From NCBI GenBank assembly GCA_011523635.1, contig WTGI01000060.1:1-53527 (forward strand): DNA of 53,527 bases, written 5' to 3'. Source of the DNA: Acidimicrobiia bacterium. GTDB lineage: Bacteria > Actinomycetota > Acidimicrobiia > Spongiisociales > Spongiisociaceae. Positions within the stretch are counted from its first letter, which is position 1; each line of letters begins with the position of its first letter. Below the pieces are notes generated by a model, which saw only the letters and a program-made list of their open reading frames with translations, ran no database searches and was not told where the DNA came from. The position numbers were made by a program, and so were the translations under genes. Below, in pieces: positions 53,525 through 53,527 of this stretch.

Positions 53525-53527
53525 CTC

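Overview
The window is high-GC bacterial DNA with dense coding, frequent GTG starts, many ATGA/GTGA/TGATG overlaps and several start codons lying directly behind a -10-like box (leaderless style). Gene content points to an Actinomycetota member, most like an uncultured Acidimicrobiia-type lineage: CoxG-like protein, HerA/NurA with Mre11/Rad50, a separate PurQ beside a PurS-PurS-PurL fusion, DUF368 and DUF4242 proteins. The class-level assignment is an inference. Both ends of the window carry the same 51-bp sequence in opposite orientation, so it is probably a whole contig bounded by a dispersed repeat.

Left part (1-16.8 kb) is rearranged accessory DNA. It holds two fragments of the 3' end of a xanthine/CO-dehydrogenase-type molybdopterin subunit gene, an AlbA/Schlafen-domain ATPase-like regulator bracketed by two unusual composite palindromic sites, an AbiEi/AbiEii-like pair, a wrecked IS481-family transposase, a truncated second copy of an aminotransferase, and a type II restriction-modification pair lying between the truncated and the intact aminotransferase. 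Intact housekeeping genes follow (aminotransferase, serC, coxG, UMF1-type MFS transporter, PQQ-type sugar dehydrogenase lipoprotein), with a tRNA-like gene of odd 8/4 geometry at 14.04 kb. Then comes a graveyard of toxin-antitoxin (TA) pieces (vapB with cut vapC, XRE gene with cut partner, orphan Phd).

Middle part (16.8-45.3 kb) is core genome. A minus-strand operon herA-mre11-rad50-nurA encodes an archaeal-type DNA end-resection set. A plus-strand operon purSL-Q-C-E-K-F-D-M-N covers most steps of IMP synthesis. Then come gpsA, a divergent YchF GTPase, a DUF368 polyprenyl-phosphate transporter, two divergent carbon-nitrogen hydrolases around a 15-bp palindrome, thrC behind a strong terminator-like hairpin, and a PLP-dependent tryptophan-synthase-beta-like protein. 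A HicAB pair interrupts this stretch.

Right part (45.3-53.5 kb) is a TA/conflict island: MazEF with a tiny overlapping membrane protein, AbrB-PIN, a three-domain PIN-GNAT-EVE-like protein overlapping an ASCH-domain gene (the best candidate for an undescribed system), RHH-PIN, two Phd antitoxins each followed by a broken PIN gene, and a stand-alone AAA+ ATPase. Several of these have clear palindromic operators overlapping the presumed promoter. A cyclophilin-type isomerase is the one ordinary gene in it.
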